A stretch of DNA of 64,000 nt from Eriocheir sinensis (Eukaryota > Arthropoda > Malacostraca > Decapoda > Varunidae): the NCBI RefSeq assembly GCF_024679095.1, contig NC_066513.1:9090606-9154605 (forward strand). The letters run 5' to 3'. Below are positions 13,174-23,704 of the stretch, in pieces. The notes beneath the pieces were generated by a model. That model was not told the origin of the DNA. It did not search any database and saw only the letters and a list, made by a program, of their open reading frames with translations. The first letter of the stretch is position 1. Every line of letters begins with the position of its first letter. The translations under genes were made by a program, and so were the position numbers.

Positions 13174-13579
13174 CCCCACTTGAAAGAAGACTATTACTAG
13201 GCAACGAGCAAAACATCCGTAAACAACGAGCAAAACAAAACAACGAGCCACTGATACTCTAAAGTAATCTAGAGGCAAATCAACCAAAGTTTTGGTTCAG
13301 AGGCTAGAGGAACTAGTCGCACCTAGCTTACAGTACTCAACAATGAAGGGATCCAAAACCCGCACCCATATGAGCACGAACAATACCAAAAGACTACTAA
13401 CGTGACGTCACAGAACTAAGTCTCAAAATAGTCAACCATGAAGGTCAAGACGACCGACAACAAACAAAACTCGGCAACAACTACTTACTTCTGGGCATAG
13501 AGACAGCAAGTAGCGGTGAGTACTTCGACCAACTTGTCACCGATCCAAAACACGCAACCACCACTCAGAGGTCAGCACA

Positions 13580-13598
13580 AATCCTGGCGAGGTCGCCA
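13580..13598 (-). promoter_or_regulatory. Primer-binding site
   Basis: On the minus strand, TGGCGACCTCGCCAGGATT lies a few bases inside the end of the LTR (...TTACA). That is the expected position and TGGCG start of a tRNA primer-binding site in Gypsy-type elements. The matching tRNA was not determined. Confidence 0.55.
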
Positions 13599-13601
13599 CA
13601 A

Positions 13602-14272
13602 TGTAAAGGTTGTGCCAGGGGCGACCTATGCTGAGGGTGGAAGCCAAACAACTTGTAAGGGACACCAGGTTTAATCACAAATAAGGGCGGTGCTCCTAGG
13701 GAGGACAGCGACGACGGCGGGAGACAGCCGGAGCAGGACTGCAAGGTGATGTTGACCTCCGATCCCTTCAGGTAGACGGAGGCAGACGTCGGGTACGGTT
13801 CCAACACACCTCACGGGACGATGACACAGTTCATCCGCTTCCGGCTTGAAAGTCAGGTGGAAGACGCCCTCTCGGTCTTGCAGGAGACGCAGGTAACGGC
13901 CGACGGCGTAACAGGTCCACCGCTGTCAGCTCCCCGAAGTGCCCAGCCGGTCGGTTCACCGGCGGAATCGTCCCTCCAGACAGGAGACGATAAGGGACTG
14001 CCAACCCTGCTCATCCCAAGGCAGGAGTGTGGAGTAGAGAGTGGGTCAGTCCAGTCTGCTTCGGTGACGAGCAGGATAATCCACGTTACCTTCGTTGAAG
14101 CCGTGGAGTAGCGAGGCGGTGAAGGAAGCCTCGGAGCGTGTCGGCAGCTTCGCTTCCATATCCACGTTCGTTGAAGCCGGGAGGAGCGTGGTGGTGAACG
14201 AAGCTGCGGAGCTAGTCGGCAGCTTCGATTCCTCACGAAGTAATGATGAGGTTGATCCAAACCTTGGTCCTG

Positions 14273-14275
<3 letters not shown>
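13602..14275 (-). repeat. Probable 5' LTR (single copy)
   Basis: The block begins TGTCAGGACC and ends TTACA on the minus strand (TG...CA), and it is followed at once by the primer-binding site. It is GC-rich and contains two related segments with the motif GGCTTCAACGAA (about 14086-14097 and 14168-14179). No second LTR is in the window, so the outer boundary is an inference. Confidence 0.5.

Positions 14276-14341
<66 letters not shown>
14276..14341. repeat. (TA)n microsatellite
   Basis: About 66 bp of TA dinucleotides lies between the LTR and the transposase region. Confidence 0.97.
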
Positions 14342-14342
<1 letters not shown>

Positions 14343-14447
14343 CATACGGAAAATCCTACATCAATATTGGCTTTTCTCTGACCAGACCTCACGAACGCGT
14401 TGCGTACGTCATGGGGATGACGCCTAAGGCGGTGAAGATGGTGGTGA

Positions 14448-15623
14448 AGCGCGGCAACTCGTCTCGGGTCTCGGCCTGAGACAGCGGCAGTACCCCCAGC
14501 ACCGTCAGTCATCGATAACTTCACTGTGGGCACCATTCGTCGCTTCGTTCACGGCATGTTCGCTGCCAAGCAATATTTCACGGTCGGCACGCTGACGGAG
14601 AATCTGAAGAGGCCTGGAATCGTCTCGGAATTTACCTCGGAGACGTCGGTGTGGCGGCTCCTGCACAACATGGGATTCCGGTACAAGACTTCTCAGTGCA
14701 AGGTCTACGGAAGGAAGGAATCCCTAGACATCGTTTGCCGTCGGATCGACGCTCTCGTGGCTCTGCAGCGTCACAGGGGAGAAGGGAGGGAGGTGGTATA
14801 CCTCGACGAGACATGGATCGCCACCAGGATGAACCACAGCAGGGAGTGGGTGGACACCACGCAGGCTGTCACCAGTGACAATTATAGTCGGCAGAATTAT
14901 AGTCGGCAGATGCCGCCTGGGGAAGGGGAACGATTCGTGGTGGTCGCAGCTGGCACGGCCAGTGGCTTCGTAGAGGGCTCATTCCTCTTCTACCCGGGAA
15001 AGAACACCAGCGGCGACTACCATGACGAGATGACGGCCGACCTGTTCCTCCGCTGGCTGACAACGCAGCTCCTCCCGTCGCTGACTGAGCCATCGGTTCT
15101 GGTGCTGGACAATGCGCCTTTCCACAGCAAGCTGACTGCGGAGAGTCGCTGTCCCACTACAGCGACCAAGAAATCTGACCTAATCAACTGGTTGGAGAAA
15201 CGCAGACTCCCCTTCCCACCTGGCGCTACACGACCTGAGCTGCTGCTCATCTGCCACCAAAACCGGCCAAAGCCCCAATACACGGTGGACAACATCATCC
15301 GTGAGTGGGGCCACGAGGTCGTCCGTCTGCCACCTGCCCACCCAGAGCTCAATGCCATCGAGCAGGTGTGGGGGTGCATGAAGCGCCACGTGCGTTCTTC
15401 GCTGCAACGCTTCACCAGGGTGGACCTGCAGACCAGACTGGCTGAAGCCAGGCTGTGTGCCACCCAGGAGGTGTGGGCGGCTGCTGTGCGACGATCCCGA
15501 GACTTCGAGGACGGGTACTGGACGTCGGACAACATCCACGAGCCTGTGGGACCCATAATTGTTGACCTCGCAAGCGATGCGGAAGACACAGAAGACCTGT
15601 ACCTCGATAGTGATGTTGAATAA
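14448..15623 (+). CDS. IS630/Tc1-type DDE transposase with insertion in the catalytic core
   Basis: This is the cleanest long frame in the window, open from 14448 to a TAA at 15623; counted from a GTG at 14526 it is 365 residues. The catalytic triad reads D94 (VVYLDETW), D195 (VLVLDNAPFHS) and E279 (HPELNAIEQVWG). The 83 residues between D195 and E279 far exceed the 34-41 usual for Tc1/mariner. The excess is a block at about 214-245 (KKSDLINWLEKRRLPFPP, then TRPELL) that resembles a SAP/LEM-like helical motif, as in many arthropod DDE_3 proteins. No upstream ATG exists in frame; the first internal one is residue 11, so the N-terminal DNA-binding part is truncated. An exact 15-bp tandem duplication (14881-14910) adds five residues. 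The C-terminus is acidic. No terminal repeats were found. Confidence 0.8.
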   Translation, partial: SAATRLGSRPETAAVPPAPSVIDNFTVGTIRRFVHGMFAAKQYFTVGTLTENLKRPGIVSEFTSETSVWRLLHNMGFRYKTSQCKVYGRKESLDIVCRRIDALVALQRHRGEGREVVYLDETWIATRMNHSREWVDTTQAVTSDNYSRQNYSRQMPPGEGERFVVVAAGTASGFVEGSFLFYPGKNTSGDYHDEMTADLFLRWLTTQLLPSLTEPSVLVLDNAPFHSKLTAESRCPTTATKKSDLINWLEKRRLPFPPGATRPELLLICHQNRPKPQYTVDNIIREWGHEVVRLPPAHPELNAIEQVWGCMKRHVRSSLQRFTRVDLQTRLAEARLCATQEVWAAAVRRSRDFEDGYWTSDNIHEPVGPIIVDLASDAEDTEDLYLDSDVE

Positions 15624-15988
15624 AAGTTAACATGTGCTAAGTATGTTACTGTTTACATCATTTGTATGCTTATCATATTTCTAGCTTTTGTCGCCGGCTA
15701 TATTCTTCCTGTAATCTCTGAACCAGAAGTACACAGCATTAGATGAGGCCGATTAGCGTCACATAACTTCAATTTTACTTCAGGGGCCGTATCCTCGTCA
15801 AATATTAATACTAAACTTGGTATTAACTTTCGACTTTACTATTAACTTCACTCTCAAAGTGTATCCTCACCAAATATTAGCCTAATACCTACTATTAACT
15901 TCGGTATTAACTTGGGAGTGCTGGCGAGGACTTCTGAACACTTAATAGGAAAGTTAATAGTAAATCCGAGACCCAGACCCATATCAAC

Positions 15989-16530
15989 ATGGCCGCCGGA
16001 GTTCCTTGCCCAGCCCAACTCCGCAATTTAGAGTTCGAAAGGACTCTTTGGAACTGTATAACGATAGTGAACTTGTCAAGAGATACATATTAGACCGTGC
16101 AGGAATGGAATATGTGACTGATTTATCCAGTTCAAAGATTCCCTCACCCCGGGGTTGACAGTGATTTTGACTTAGAGATACTTGGCTACAGGAAAAATGC
16201 TGCAGTGTTCAAGTGATGAGTTTGGGGTAAGCCAGAGTAGTGTAAGCAGGGTGACTGCGGAAACTCTGGCCGCCCTCAGTGCCCCGGAGGTAGTCGGGAG
16301 GTTTATCCAGTTCCCCTTGATAGGACGGAGATCCGTGAAAAGCAAGCAGAATTTTACCAACTTGCCGGTGTTGCGGGAGTGATAGACTGCAACCATGTGA
16401 AAATAATGGCACCAAAGGAAAACGAAGCAGTTTATGTGAACAGAAAAAAAAAAAAAACTTACATAGCTTGAACATACAATTAGTGTTTGATGCCTTTGTT
16501 ATTAATTAAAATGTGAAATATTTGAGTTAA
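15989..16530 (+). pseudogene. HARBI1-like transposase, 5' part
   Basis: An ATG in good context (aacATGg) at 15989 opens a frame that must shift by one base to read ELYNDSELVKRYILDRAGME, the N-terminal signature of Harbinger transposases. The helix-turn-helix segment follows (LATGKMLQCSSDEFGVSQSS, continuing VSRVTAETL). Next is the first catalytic Asp in GVIDCNHVKIMAPKENEAV, then YVNRK, an A-run, and LHSLNIQLVFDA. Similarity then stops, and the remaining catalytic residues are not found before element B begins near 16800. The gene is a relic with at least three frame defects. Confidence 0.8.
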
Positions 16531-17109
16531 GGAAAACGAAACATAGGAAAAAACTTTGATTTGTAGCAGAAAGGTACACACATGCAAATGAAAAAGATGA
16601 CATTAAAATTGCATTAAAATGTAATTTAAAATATGATTTACAATTATTGTTGCTTTAAAATAAAGGCAGAAAAACAAATTACTCCTGCCGGTCATTCGTA
16701 TGGAGATAATGGTGGTAAGAAAGCTTGTTAGTGACGTCTGCGAGTGTGAGGAAGGAGGAATGAAAGATCGACATACAAAGCCATGTCTCTGTCAGTCGAG
16801 CCAATAAAGGAACACTAAGAAACACAAAGAAAGAACAAACAACAGCAGACCTAATGGTCCTTACGAGGCTGTTTGTTACAAGCTACACAAACTATCTAAT
16901 CAAAGGTGGAAGATGAAGGAGAGTAAAGGCGCAGGCTCCCCACCCCCATCCCTCCAGCCAAAGCTGGCAGGAAAGGAAAAAGAACCATACAGCATGGAAA
17001 AACTGCATGGAAATTATGTAGGAAAGAGGAAAGAACTACCATTACTGCTACCACTAACCAGGCGATAAAAGTGGACAAGGACACCAGTATTCAAAAGAAC
17101 TTAACGTTA

Positions 17110-18885
17110 TTACGACAATGAGTTATATCTTAGCTGCTGGTTGGATTCAAAATACTTCCCTAATCTATTCTTGAAGGCCGTAACTGTTGCACTATCAACG
17201 ATATCACAGGGTAGAGAGTTCCAAACATTAACAACTCGATTGAAGAAAAAGTTTTTAGCTTCGTACGACGAGAATCTTTTACCACTTATCTTCAAATTGT
17301 GATTTCTTCTTATTCTACTTGATCGATCAATTGTAAAGTAATCTTCCGCATTAATATCACTGAATCCTTTAAACATTTTAAACACTTCTATTAGATCGCC
17401 TCGCATTCTTCATTTTGATAGGCTGAATAAATTTACTTCTTTAAGCCTTTGTTCATATGATAAATTTTTCAACCTAGGAATCATCTTTGTTACTCTTCGT
17501 TGAACCCCTTCCAACTTTTCTATGTTTTTTCTGTAATAGGGAGACCAAACTGTACACAATACTCTAGACGGGGTCTAACCAGTGAACTATACAGTTTTAA
17601 TATTACTTTTTCCGATTTATTATTAAAGACTCGTCCAATGAAGCCAACCAATTTGTTTGCAGTTTTAACTACCTCTGAACAATGCTGACCGGGCTTTAAA
17701 TCGCTTGGTATAGTGATTCCAAGATCCTTTTCTTTATTTACTGCAGAAAGTTGTTGGCCATTCATTACGTACCGAACGCGATTGTTATTTTTTCCGATGT
17801 GCAACACTTTACATTTGTCAACGTTAAATTTCATTTGCCATTGATTGGCCCAAAGTGCAAGTCGATCTAAATCTGATTGTAAGGCTTCTTCGTCGAGTGT
17901 CACAGTTACATTACTAGGAATTTTTGTGTCATCAGCAAATTTTGATACTTTGCAAGTGAGCCCATCATCGATATCATTAACATAAATTAAGAAGAGCATG
18001 GGGCCAAGCACTGATCCTTGAGGTACGCCGCTTCTGACATCGAGCCAGTTAGATGTAACACCGTTTAGAACTACTCTCTGTTTCCGCTCAGAGAGCCAGT
18101 CCACAAGCCAATTGTGAATGTTAACCGAGATACCGTGCGCCAATAGTTTGCTGAGCAATCGTTGGTGGGGGACCTTACCAAATGCCTTTTGAAAATCCAG
18201 ATATATGATATCTACTGATCTGCTTTCATCTAACACCTCAAAATATAATGAAAAAATCAAGTAAGTTAGTTAAACACGAACGTTTACTACGGAAGCCATG
18301 TTGCGAATTATTTATTATATTATTTTCTTCGAAGAATTTCACCATATTGTCGCGAATGATAGTCTCCATTAACTTACAAACAATCGATGTCAGGCTAATT
18401 GGTCGATAGTTTCCTGGATGAGACTTGTCCCCCTTTTTGAAAATTGGTGTGACATTTGCAAGTTTCCAATCCGACAGAACTTTTCCAGCTGTTAAAGATT
18501 TATTGAATATGATACAGAACGGTTTACAAATTTGATGTTTGATTTCTTTTAAGACCCTAGGGGTAATTTTGTCTGGACCAGGAGCTTTGCTTACTTTAAT
18601 CTTTTCAATTGTGCGTAAAATGTCACTTTCTACGATGAGCACGCCACTTAACATCTTTTCGGTCCTTCTAACCTCCGGCGGTTGAAGTGATAAACAATCT
18701 TCGTCGGTAAATACGGATGCGAAAAAGTTATTTAGGATTGTAGCCATTTCATTTTCATCGTTCGTGTGGTTACCGTTATCATTAGCAAGCGGTCCGATAC
18801 TACCAGTGAGTGACTTTTTATTATTTACATAGCTAAGAAATTCTTTAGGATTAGATTTACTCGTTTCTGCTATAATATTCTTCAA
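17110..18885 (-). pseudogene. Reverse transcriptase of element B
   Basis: Three frame blocks form one RT. 18885-18238 carries the fingers (PGPDKITPRVLKE, NVTPIFKKGDKSHPGNYRPI, NSQHGFRSKRSC). 18260-17520 carries the palm and thumb: [27 protein letters not shown] near residue 77, catalytic FADD at 108-111, then FNVDKCKVLHIG, KDLGI and RPRLEYC. 17406-17110 is the C-terminal tail with VVNVWNSLP and FKNRLGKYF. This is the typical CR1/Jockey layout. Breaks lie near 18250 and 17480; note FGKVPH where the family has FDKVPH. Confidence 0.85.
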
Positions 18886-19327
18886 AAATTTTCTTGCTTC
18901 TTTTTATTAATTTCTTGGTTTCGCGGCGAATTCTGTCCAACTCTAATTTGTCAGCCTCACTCTGAGTTGATATGAATCTACTATATACGAGTTTTTTTAA
19001 GAGATAGGCTATTTTGAATTTCGTTATTCCACCATTTGGGTTTCTTCTTAAAAGCTGAACGTCGGTTACGATAGGGTACGCATATGCTTATGGCATTGTT
19101 CAATATTGTGGTGAAGGCCCCCCAAGATTTATCAATATCTGTTTCCGCCGAGATTTTAGTCCAGTCAGAATTATTTAGAATTGATCGGAGTCTTACGAAA
19201 TTCGCTCTCTGATAATCAGGCACCTTTTCTTTACTTGGAGTTACTTTACTTTCTTTCATATTGATACTGAATGTGATTGTTCGGTGATCGCTAGAACTAA
19301 AAATTGGACCAACATTTACTTCGTTAA

Positions 19328-19900
19328 CTAGATCAGCTGTCGTTGAAAAGATAAGGTCAAGTATATTATTTTCCGAGTCGGTTCTTGAACGTGTTGATGT
19401 AAATCACTTTCTAGTAAATTTGTGTACAGGTCGAGCCCTGTATGACAGTTCAACGGTTCACCCCATCTTTTCACTGGCAAGTTAAAGTCCCTAACAATTA
19501 CTGCCTCGGAACTGCTACTTGTTTCTAATATTAATTCACTTAATGCGTGGTCGATATCAAGAGTCTGCCCTGGCGGTCTGTAGATAAGTCCAATTACTAT
19601 TTTACGAGATTTATTTTTAATTTCAATGAAGACCGTGTCTACATTGGTTATAATATATGTTTTCACGGATACTGGATGGAGAGAGTTGTGGATATAAAAG
19701 ATAACGCCTCCAACCCGTCTGTTCTCTCTTTCATGACTAAAGATGGTATAACCCGGTAATCTATATTCCGCAATGAAATTTCAATTTGAAGTGTCTATCC
19801 AAGATTCTGTGACTCCGATGATGTGATAATGATTTGTAGCTGCGAGGACTTCTAAGTCTTCAAATTTGTTACATAGGCTACGAGCATTTACATACATAGC
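19328..19900 (-). pseudogene. Endonuclease of element B
   Basis: Endonuclease signatures are readable on the minus strand: VTESWI-like and NRRVGGV segments before 19670, then GLIYRPPGQTLD, VIVRDFNLP and LLESDLHQHVQEPTR within 19666-19328. The GDFN catalytic loop has Arg in place of Gly, and stops interrupt the upstream part, so the enzyme would not be functional as it stands. The SDHR-type end (reading SSDHRTITFS near 19285) lies after a frame change. Confidence 0.7.
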
Positions 19901-19948
19901 AAGCTTTAATGTGATTCGAGTCGGGGGTTTCGCGGGTTGAGTGCTCCC

Positions 19949-21083
19949 TTACGGTGGAACTGCTGGTGTTCTCGCCTCCGCGTTTTTTGGCTTTCGAAGA
20001 GCCACTTGGTCACAGAGCAGCCTCCCGAAACGGGCTGCTCCAACAGGGTTTAAGTGGATGCCATCAGCAAGGAACAAGTCTGAATCGTAGTTAAAACTGT
20101 TCCACAAGTTAGCGAACTGGACGTTTTCTTGTGAGCAAAGGGACTGAAATCTGTTGTTTGTGCTGAAGGCCTTACTGTAAAAGCTATATTCGGCACCGAC
20201 CCTCGGGAGAATTCCTGATATTATGATGTTACTGGCATCCGTTTTACGTTTATACTGCTTGATCATGCGGCGGTATTTCTCAAGCAGTTCCTCAGAACGG
20301 GTTGTCTTTACGTCATTTGTCCCCGCGTGAATGACAAAGAGGGTGTTTCGGTCGGCATTTCTCGTGACATCATCGCACGCTGCGGTGATGTCGTTCAGTC
20401 TGGCACCTGGATAGCAGTAACGTTTTCTGCGGGCGTTTGATGAACGACCACAGAACTCAACCAGCTGGCCCCGCACCATGGAGTCCCCAACTAGGCGAGT
20501 CTCAAACTCATCCTCCATGGTGTCTGCCAGCACCTGGAACCTATTGAAGGTAATGGGGGTCAGTAAATCCTTGGTTGCCTGCTTCGGTTTGGCTCCATTC
20601 CTTACAGGTTGGAACCCGACATCCTGTGAAGCAGGAAGAGAAGCGTTAAGTGGGGCACGCTGGAAGTTGTCCTGTGAGGCAGGCTGGGAGTTAGCCTGTG
20701 AGGCAGGCTGGGGGGTCAGCCTGTGAGGCAGGCTGGGGGTTAGCCTGTGAGGCAGGCTGGGGGTTAGCCTGTGAGGCAGGCTGGGAGTCAACCTGTGAGG
20801 CAGGTAACACGTCCTCCCGTGAAGCAGGAGATTCGTCTGGAGAGGGCACAGTCTCGGTGGAGGGCCTTCCCACCATCGATGGTGGAGTCACTTCCACATT
20901 ATTTGAAACAAATTCCTGAAGGGCTTCGAATTTCTTTTCAAGATCATTATGTTTGACTTTCCATTCAGTCACAGCCTTCTGAAGTTGTAATCTTTGAACG
21001 CAGAGGCGGCAAGTTCTACTCAGCTGGAAGTACTGAGCTGCAAATCGTCCGGGACAGACGTCACACTTAAGGTTCGAAGGCAT
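19949..21083 (-). pseudogene. ORF1 of element B: paired-Cys N-terminus plus SGNH hydrolase domain
   Basis: The first block starts at 21083 (MPSNLKCDVCPGRF) with a C-x2-C ... C-x2-C pattern and a coiled-coil-like stretch (LQKAVTEWKVKHNDLEKKFE). A Pro-Ala-Ser-Gln repeat follows. In the second frame (20791-19949, 280 residues) lies an SGNH-hydrolase fold: block I GDSMVRG at 102-108, block III GTND at 157-160 and block V DGIH at 243-246. That gives a candidate triad Ser104, Asp243, His246, with Asn159 in the oxyanion site. Esterase domains are established in CR1-like ORF1 proteins. The two blocks are split by one extra G (six instead of five, at 20710-20715) within the repeat. This is the only visible break in ORF1. 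Confidence 0.8.
20650..20815 (-). repeat. 24-bp coding minisatellite in element B ORF1
   Basis: About six copies of a 24-bp unit (GCCTGTGAGGCAGGCTGGGG plus 4 bases on the plus strand) encode a Pro-Ala-Ser-Gln-Ala-Asn-Pro-Gln octapeptide on the minus strand. One unit is 25 bp because of an extra G at 20710-20715. Confidence 0.9.
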
Positions 21084-21760
21084 TGTTAGAAATTTAAGCG
21101 AGTTAACAGTTTGGGCAAATATTAAAAGCGCTTTCGAAATAACTTAAAGTGTGACCATAAATTGAATTGGATAAAAATTGTGCATGAAAATTAGATACTG
21201 CTGTCTCAGATGCCTCCAACACTGGGAGTTCACTCCCACAGGGTCTTGAAAGCGCCTCAAAGACCAATCTCTTGTCCTGAGCCTCGGTCACGAGAGATAC
21301 TATCACAACCCGGCGCTTTTCAGCTATTGTCCTCGAAGTTTTGTCCCATAGAACGGGGCCGGCGTAGTCACTCAGAGCAGAGCTGGCAAGGGAGGAGAGG
21401 AACCAGCAATTCGTTCCCACTTTCCGAAACGTCTAACCCAACTCTGCGACCCTTTCGAGGCCTGGCCAGTGGCACCTGTCACCAGGTGCTCTCCACCAAC
21501 TCTAGAGAGTATCAGACGCCCTTCCTGAGAGACCAAAAAGCTGAAATATTCCTTGAGTATAAGAAAAACCCTCAGAAACATCACCTAGAAACCGGGAGGT
21601 ACAACCTCAAATGGCCCACGGAAGACATCTCTTTCAGGAGAAAACAAGAACCAGCTGTTATGCAGAATAGGGATGGGAGTACCGTCGATAGAGGGGAGGG
21701 ACGGGGATCTCACACCAACAACTGGTTCCCAGGGAGGCTTTTTTAGTGTACAGGTCGCCA

Positions 21761-22009
21761 CACTCCTCTACACCGCAGGCCTAAATAATTAGGCACGGTC
21801 CAGCTGACTAGGACCCTGGAACTCCAGCCATTGTCTCATAAAGAGATCCTCTGCCTGCAGTCCAATCCACCACTGCTACTGCCCAGAGGCTTCACCGTGA
21901 CCCTGGCACGGGAGACAGATCAGGTATTACACCTTGTCCAAGGGTGACCTGAGACATTGCAGGGCAGGGACGTCTAGTTCCCTGAGGTGAAAACACTTCA
22001 CCCGTATAC
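21761..22009. other. Short unassigned spacer
   Basis: This lies between the presumed 5' end of element B and the SINE. I see no recognisable coding similarity, and part of it may still belong to B. Confidence 0.4.
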
Positions 22010-22306
22010 CAGGGTAAAGGTAAAGTTGGGGGCATACGCTGTAGCAGCGCGTGGCCTCGGTGCTCATCTCCTTAACATTGGCCCTTGAGCCTGTGGTGGG
22101 AGGGAGCCCATTACCCCGGGACACAGGGCCAGTGTGACTTCCGGGTTACCACAGTTTACCCAGGTTTCCCCAGGTACCCATTTATCGACCAGCCCGAGAA
22201 GGAGGATGAACACCTGGGTGAGCAGCACGCCGACTGCCCGGGCCGGGATTCGAACCCGGGCCCGCGGAGTAGAAGCCAGGCACGCTGATCGCTAGACCAC
22301 GGAGGC
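22010..22306 (-). mobile_element. tRNA-derived SINE (second family)
   Basis: On the minus strand a tRNA-like head starts at 22306. It has an A-box TGGTCTAGCGATCAGCG (22283-22299) and a B-box GGGTTCGAATCC (22246-22257) framed by a good T-stem (CCGGG/CCCGG). The acceptor arms pair poorly (GCCTCCG against CCCGGGC), and the sequence continues for about 220 bp of non-tRNA body to a (TTTACC)-like tail near 22010. These points argue for a SINE rather than a tRNA gene. The head resembles the Glu/Asp-type tRNA group. Confidence 0.75.
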
Positions 22307-22508
22307 GTATTGGCGCCCAATCTCAAGTGAACCCACTCACAATGGCACACAATTTTTTTTTTCTGGTAAATTTCGTGCTAACCATTTCTGTTGAAAAACA
22401 GCAGATTTTTTTCTTTCACCCCTTCCACCCTAACCTCCTCAGAAATAAATAAAAAGTGACAAAATCATAGCCTTGAGGCAGTAATATTCAGCCCCAGCAT
22501 AAAAAAAA
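22307..22508. other. No recognised feature
   Basis: Non-coding spacer between the SINE and the end of the Myb-like reading frame. Confidence 0.4.
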
Positions 22509-22596
22509 CTATACTGCTGCCCTATGAAAGGCATCTTTTAACTCTGATGTGGTAGGTGGTGACTGTGGTGGAGCAGCTTCATTGTCATCCCTTGCA

Positions 22597-23560
22597 GTGA
22601 CAGGTGTCATAGGGCCAGCAGATGATGAAGCAGTGGCAGGTGTCATAGGGCCAGCAGATGATGAAGCAGTGGCAGGTGTCATAGGGCCAGCAGAGGATGA
22701 AGCAGTGGCAGGTGTCATAGGGCCAGCAGATGATGAAGCAGTGGCAGGTGTCATAGGGCCAGCAGATGATGAAGCAGTGGCAGGTGTCATAGGGCCAGCA
22801 GAGGATGAAGCAGTGGCAGGTGTCATAGGGCCAGCAGATGATGAAGCAGTGGCAGGTGTCATAGGGCCAGCAGATGATGAAGCAGTGGCAGGTGTCATAG
22901 GGCAGCAGATGATGAAGCAGTGGCAGGTGTCATAGGGCCAGCAGAGGATGAAGCAGTGGCAGGTGTCATAGGGCCAGCAGAGGATGAAGCAGTGGCAGGT
23001 GTCATAGGGCCAGCAGATGATGAAGCAGTGGCAGGTGTCATAGGGCCAGCAGAGGATGAAGCAGTGGCAGGTGTCATAGGGCCAGCAGATGTTGAAGCAG
23101 TGGCAGGTGTCATAGGGCCAGCAGATGTTGAAGCAGTGGCAGGTGTCATAGGGGCCAGCAGATGTTGAAGCAGTGGCAGGTGTCATAGGGCCAGCAGATG
23201 ATGAAGCAGTGGCAGGTGTCATAGGGCCAGCAGATGATGAAGCAGTGGCAGGTGTCATAGGGCCAGCAGATGATGAAGCAGTGGCAGGTGTCATAGGGCC
23301 AGCAGATGATGAAGCAGTGGCAGGTGTCATAGGGCCAGCAGATGATGAAGCAGTGGCAGGTGTCATAGGGCCAGCAGATGATGAAGCAGTGGCAGGTGTC
23401 ATAGGGCCAGCAGAGGATGAAGCAGTGGCAGGTGTCATAGGGCCAGCAGAGGATGAAGCAGTGGCAGGTGTCATAGGGCTAGCAGATGATGAAGCAGTGG
23501 CAGGTGTCATAGGGCCAGCAGATGATGAAGCAGTGGCAGGTGTCATATGGCCAGCAGATG
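22597..23560 (-). repeat. 36-bp coding minisatellite, about 27 copies
   Basis: The unit GCAGTGGCAGGTGTCATAGG plus 16 bases repeats almost exactly, with A/G and A/T variants at one codon. On the minus strand it encodes a 12-residue Pro/Thr/Ala/Ser-rich unit (GPMTPATASSSA). One unit lacks a base (about 22899-22903) and one has an extra base (about 23150-23154). Between them the reading shifts to a Cys/Trp/Tyr-rich frame that is also open, so the frame survives end to end. Confidence 0.95.
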
Positions 23561-23704
23561 TTGACTGTTGCCGGAGCAGCTGATGGTATCCTTTCCACAA
23601 GTAATGAACAATGTGCTGGGATGGTCTCTAGCAATACAGCAGCGGGGCTGAAAAAAAGCGTCATATATTAGTCATGATTAATGCATGTAACTTAACACCT
23701 TAAC

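Larger units (their letters stand above)
12321..14275 (-). mobile_element. 5' half of an LTR retrotransposon (LTR, PBS, gag)
   Basis: Read on the minus strand, this segment has an LTR-like block (14275-13602), a primer-binding site directly after it, an untranslated leader (13577-13174) and a gag gene (13173-12330). The element is then cut by the A tail of A3, so pol and the 3' LTR are absent. The gag style (SCAN-like capsid region) and leader order fit the Gypsy/Ty3 superfamily. Only one LTR is present, so its outer limit rests on the TG start next to an AT tract. Confidence 0.7.
16800..21760 (-). mobile_element. CR1-type non-LTR retrotransposon B (near full length)
   Basis: This single minus-strand copy has the full CR1 order: 5' untranslated region (about 21760-21084), ORF1 with paired-Cys N-terminus and SGNH domain (21083-19949), endonuclease (about 19900-19328), reverse transcriptase (18885-17110) and a 3' UTR to about 16800. 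Both ends are approximate, because no second copy is available for comparison. It lies inside the Harbinger element and separates the front of its transposase from the rest. Frames are broken by small indels, so it is inactive as read. Confidence 0.8.

Noticed and set aside
15017..15589. 190-codon minus-strand frame opposite the DDE transposase
   Set aside because: It is the antisense shadow of a GC-rich coding region; the plus strand carries the catalytic motifs.
21210..21746. 178-codon plus-strand frame as a host gene
   Set aside because: It lies antisense to the presumed 5' untranslated region of element B and has no recognisable domain.
22237..22306. Functional tRNA gene
   Set aside because: A- and B-boxes are present but the acceptor stem is mispaired and the sequence continues into a SINE body.
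22597..23560. CRISPR-like array
   Set aside because: The repeat is continuous with no unique spacers, and the genome is eukaryotic.
22549..23583. Plus-strand Ala/Val/Gly/Asp-rich protein across the 36-bp repeat
   Set aside because: Open only because the repeat is; the minus strand has the flanking Myb-like exons, an acceptor site and the non-repeat C-terminus.
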